From NCBI RefSeq assembly GCF_042242105.1, contig NC_092020.1, positions 5,425,501 through 5,489,500 on the forward strand: 64,000 nucleotides of DNA. Reading direction: 5' to 3'. The translations under genes were made by a program, and so were the position numbers. Origin of the DNA: Pempheris klunzingeri. Taxonomy: Eukaryota; Chordata; Actinopteri; Acropomatiformes; Pempheridae. Positions 61,813-64,000 of this stretch are shown here, in pieces. The notes under the pieces were generated by a model that had not been told where the DNA came from, did not search any database, and saw nothing but the letters and a program-made list of their open reading frames with translations. The first letter of the stretch is position 1. Each line of letters begins with the position of its first letter.

Positions 61813-62515
61813 ATGGCCTCGTCGTTTTGGAAAGGTGTAGTCGGCGTCGGACTTTTTGCCTTAGCTCATGCAGCTTTCTCAGCGGCACAGCGTAAGTTTC
61901 GGTGCACGTGGTGACAGCACGGGTCTCTGTGTGTCGGGTGGTTTGAGGGGGGCTCCGAGGGCACTGTTTGGGGCGATAAGACGGCAGGCTGGGGCCTTTC
62001 CGTCCAGCAGCTAGCTAACTAGAAGCTAGCTCAGATTAGCCGCGTCAGCGATCACCCGGAGGGGTGAGAGACTCAAGTCTTCATCCGCTGATAACAATGA
62101 CATATTGCCACCAGAGACATGTAGCGTTTATTGCATATGTTGTTTCTTAAAATGGTCTCTTTCAGATCAATATGTTTAGGTCGCTCTGCCTAAGTGCGTT
62201 TGTGATCATTTGTAATGCTGGCTTGAATATATCTTCTCCCCTCAGATCGATCATACATGCGACTCACAGAGAAGGAAAACGAGACGCTACCAATTGATGT
62301 GAGTGACTTTATTTTACTGCAGTCCACTTGAATCCACGCATCCTTTCACAACAAACCCCACACAGATGTCTGTAAGATTTTAACCATAGTCTTCCTGTGT
62401 TCCTTTCGCAGATTGTACTACAGACCTTGTTATCATTCGTGATGACCTGTTATGGTATTGTCCACATTGCTGGAGAGTTCAAAGACATGGACGCCTCCTC
62501 AGAGCTGAAAAACAA
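61813..62515 (+). CDS. mmgt1: mmgt1, membrane magnesium transporter 1 / EMC subunit 5 (partial; last exon beyond right edge)
   Basis: This is subunit 5 of the ER membrane protein complex, an insertase for membrane proteins; it was also described as a magnesium transporter. Exons 61813-61891, 62246-62298 and 62412-62515 join in phases 1 and 0 and give residues 1-78 plus two bases of codon 79 (human protein is 131 aa). Two membrane segments are clear, near residues 7-26 ([20 protein letters not shown]) and 45-65 ([20 protein letters not shown]). The loop contains [18 protein letters not shown] and the third exon ends [14 protein letters not shown], all near-identical to human MMGT1. The donor is GTAAGT. 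No continuation is visible up to base 64000, so the last exon must lie outside. Confidence 0.96.
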
Positions 62516-64000
62516 GTAAGTTGAGTTAACCTGGCTGCAGCACCGTGCTCCCCTGATGATGTGCTTGTTTGTGTGCTCTGCCACGGGGGAAGCATGTGCA
62601 CCACCTCCGCTGCGTTTATAGTAACATTTCCTTACATCAGTCCCTTCAGACACACACTAACCCCCCTCTCAGCTACTGTAATGTTACACGGTGGCCAATA
62701 CGATCTGAAGGCCAGATGCAACTTTACAGACATATACATGGAAGATTTCTGTAAGTGGGTGCCAAATCATTAGCTTCGTATACACAGATCCCTAATATTC
62801 CACTAATAATTGAGAAAATATAGTTCAGTCGGAATAAAAATACCTCATGGAAACACTTCAATCAGAAAAGACGGGCCTGTTTTGGCCTGATTTTCAGTCA
62901 GTTCTATTTTACATGCAGTATGAGATTAGTTATCACTACATGACATGACGGTACGTCTCTCTGCACACTAAGCAGAGAGCCGTGTCCAACTGTAGAACTT
63001 TGACTGAAAAAAGGGATGTGCTTTCTTCTCTTCGATGACTTGTTAACTGACAATATCAGGAAACGGCAAAAACTCCAAGGTGCTGTTTTCAAATGACTTG
63101 CTTTGTCCGATGATGTTTAATTTACGATGAAGCACAATAATGGAAAGCAGCAAAGTCTCACACTTGAGAGGCCTGAACTAGAAAATACTTTTTTTGCTTG
63201 ATTATGAAAGTTGTAAACCAAGTAATCGACTAAGCATCTCGGCACTGGAGAATCCTGTAAATAGTGCTGCTTCTCTGTCAAACAGTGCTCTGTTATTTAT
63301 ATTCATGCAGGTGCCTGACCCTTTGAATGACTGGATGCCTCTGGCTCCCTCACTTTGTGGGTTTTCACGGCATCATTTTCCGCCAAAAGTGCTTTTGCTC
63401 AAAGAGCCACATTTTGTTGTGCAGGCGATAACTAGAAGAGCATGGAGGTGGTGTTTCTAGTCGGCGTTGTGAAGACCATTTGGACATTTACATCATGCAC
63501 TGCACATCATCACATGTTAGACCGAAAAGATGAATAACTGAGTGCACTTAAAAACATTCCAACAAAGATCCTACATGTGTTATCTTTTCGTTTCAGATTT
63601 CACCACCTTAAATATTCCCTACTAAATTCTTTACTTGTTTTATTGGTCACATGCAACATAAAGATACAGATTTAAGGAAATGGCCGTCTTTATATGCTGT
63701 GTAAGATGAGTAAGTGTCTCTTCGTGGAAGTTTATTTCTCTGCAGTGCTGCATGTTGTGGAGGGCAAACATCAAGTCAGTTGTGTTGATATTGCCCCAAA
63801 TCAACATCAAGTGTTGATGTCATACATCCAATTGGTGGATATTTGATTTAAAAAAAGTTTATATATGACTAAACTTTGAATTTTTTTTATGCCACAGACG
63901 GCCATGCTTTTTGGCTTTTTATGCTTTGATACCCGATCGAGAGCACAGGCGGTAATAAAACACATGCTCTGAAGTAGGTTTTTACAGGAGGAGATTAAAT
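62516..64000 (+). other. mmgt1: mmgt1 intron 3, incomplete
   Basis: At least 1.5 kb of AT-rich intron, much longer than the two upstream introns (354 and 113 bp). I see no exon, RNA gene or recognised repeat in it. Confidence 0.6.

Overview
This is vertebrate nuclear DNA, almost certainly from a ray-finned (teleost) fish. Genes are split into many short exons with GT...AG boundaries, non-coding DNA is rich in CA/TG microsatellites, and the dispersed repeats match widespread fish families. The gene content also points to a teleost: a hairy-related pair of the her11/her5 (her1/her7) type is a fish arrangement. Species cannot be named; fairly short introns would suit a percomorph. All gene models below were assembled by hand from exon similarity, reading phase and splice signals. 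Family comparisons rest on remembered sequences, not on a search.

Left part (1-28.7 kb): zdhhc2 (minus strand, C-terminal exons beyond the left edge) and micu3 (minus strand, complete, 14 coding exons, 479 aa) lie in tandem. fgf20 (plus strand, 3 exons, 213 aa) is divergent from micu3, with 842 bp between the two start codons. Human 8p22 carries FGF20, MICU3 and ZDHHC2 in the same order and relative orientation, which supports these calls over the paralogous FGF9-MICU2-ZDHHC20 set.

Middle (30.8-50.5 kb): about 20 kb without a convincing gene. It holds dispersed teleost repeats, microsatellites, two hairpin-forming palindromes and otherwise unique sequence. It lies between two developmental loci and is a plausible regulatory domain.

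Her locus (50.5-55.8 kb): two bHLH-Orange repressors stand head to head. A her11 (her1/11)-type gene is on the minus strand (298 aa, 4 exons) and a her5/her7-type gene on the plus strand (213 aa, 3 exons). Their 2.3 kb shared upstream region contains perfect matches to Su(H)/RBPJ, T-box and CACGTG E-box consensus sites. In zebrafish such pairs act downstream of Notch in the segmentation clock (her1/her7) or in early neural and mesodermal patterning (her5/her11).

Right end (58.4-64 kb): pfdn6 (minus, complete, 126 aa) and mmgt1/EMC5 (plus, last exon beyond the right edge) have start codons 385 bp apart and probably share a bidirectional housekeeping promoter.

No rRNA, tRNA, CRISPR, intact transposon ORF or viral sequence was recognised. 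The best leads are the her intergenic region, a 33-nt exon carrying the DHHC catalytic core of zdhhc2, dinucleotide repeats lying against three splice acceptors, and a perfect 17-bp palindrome in the gene-free interval.
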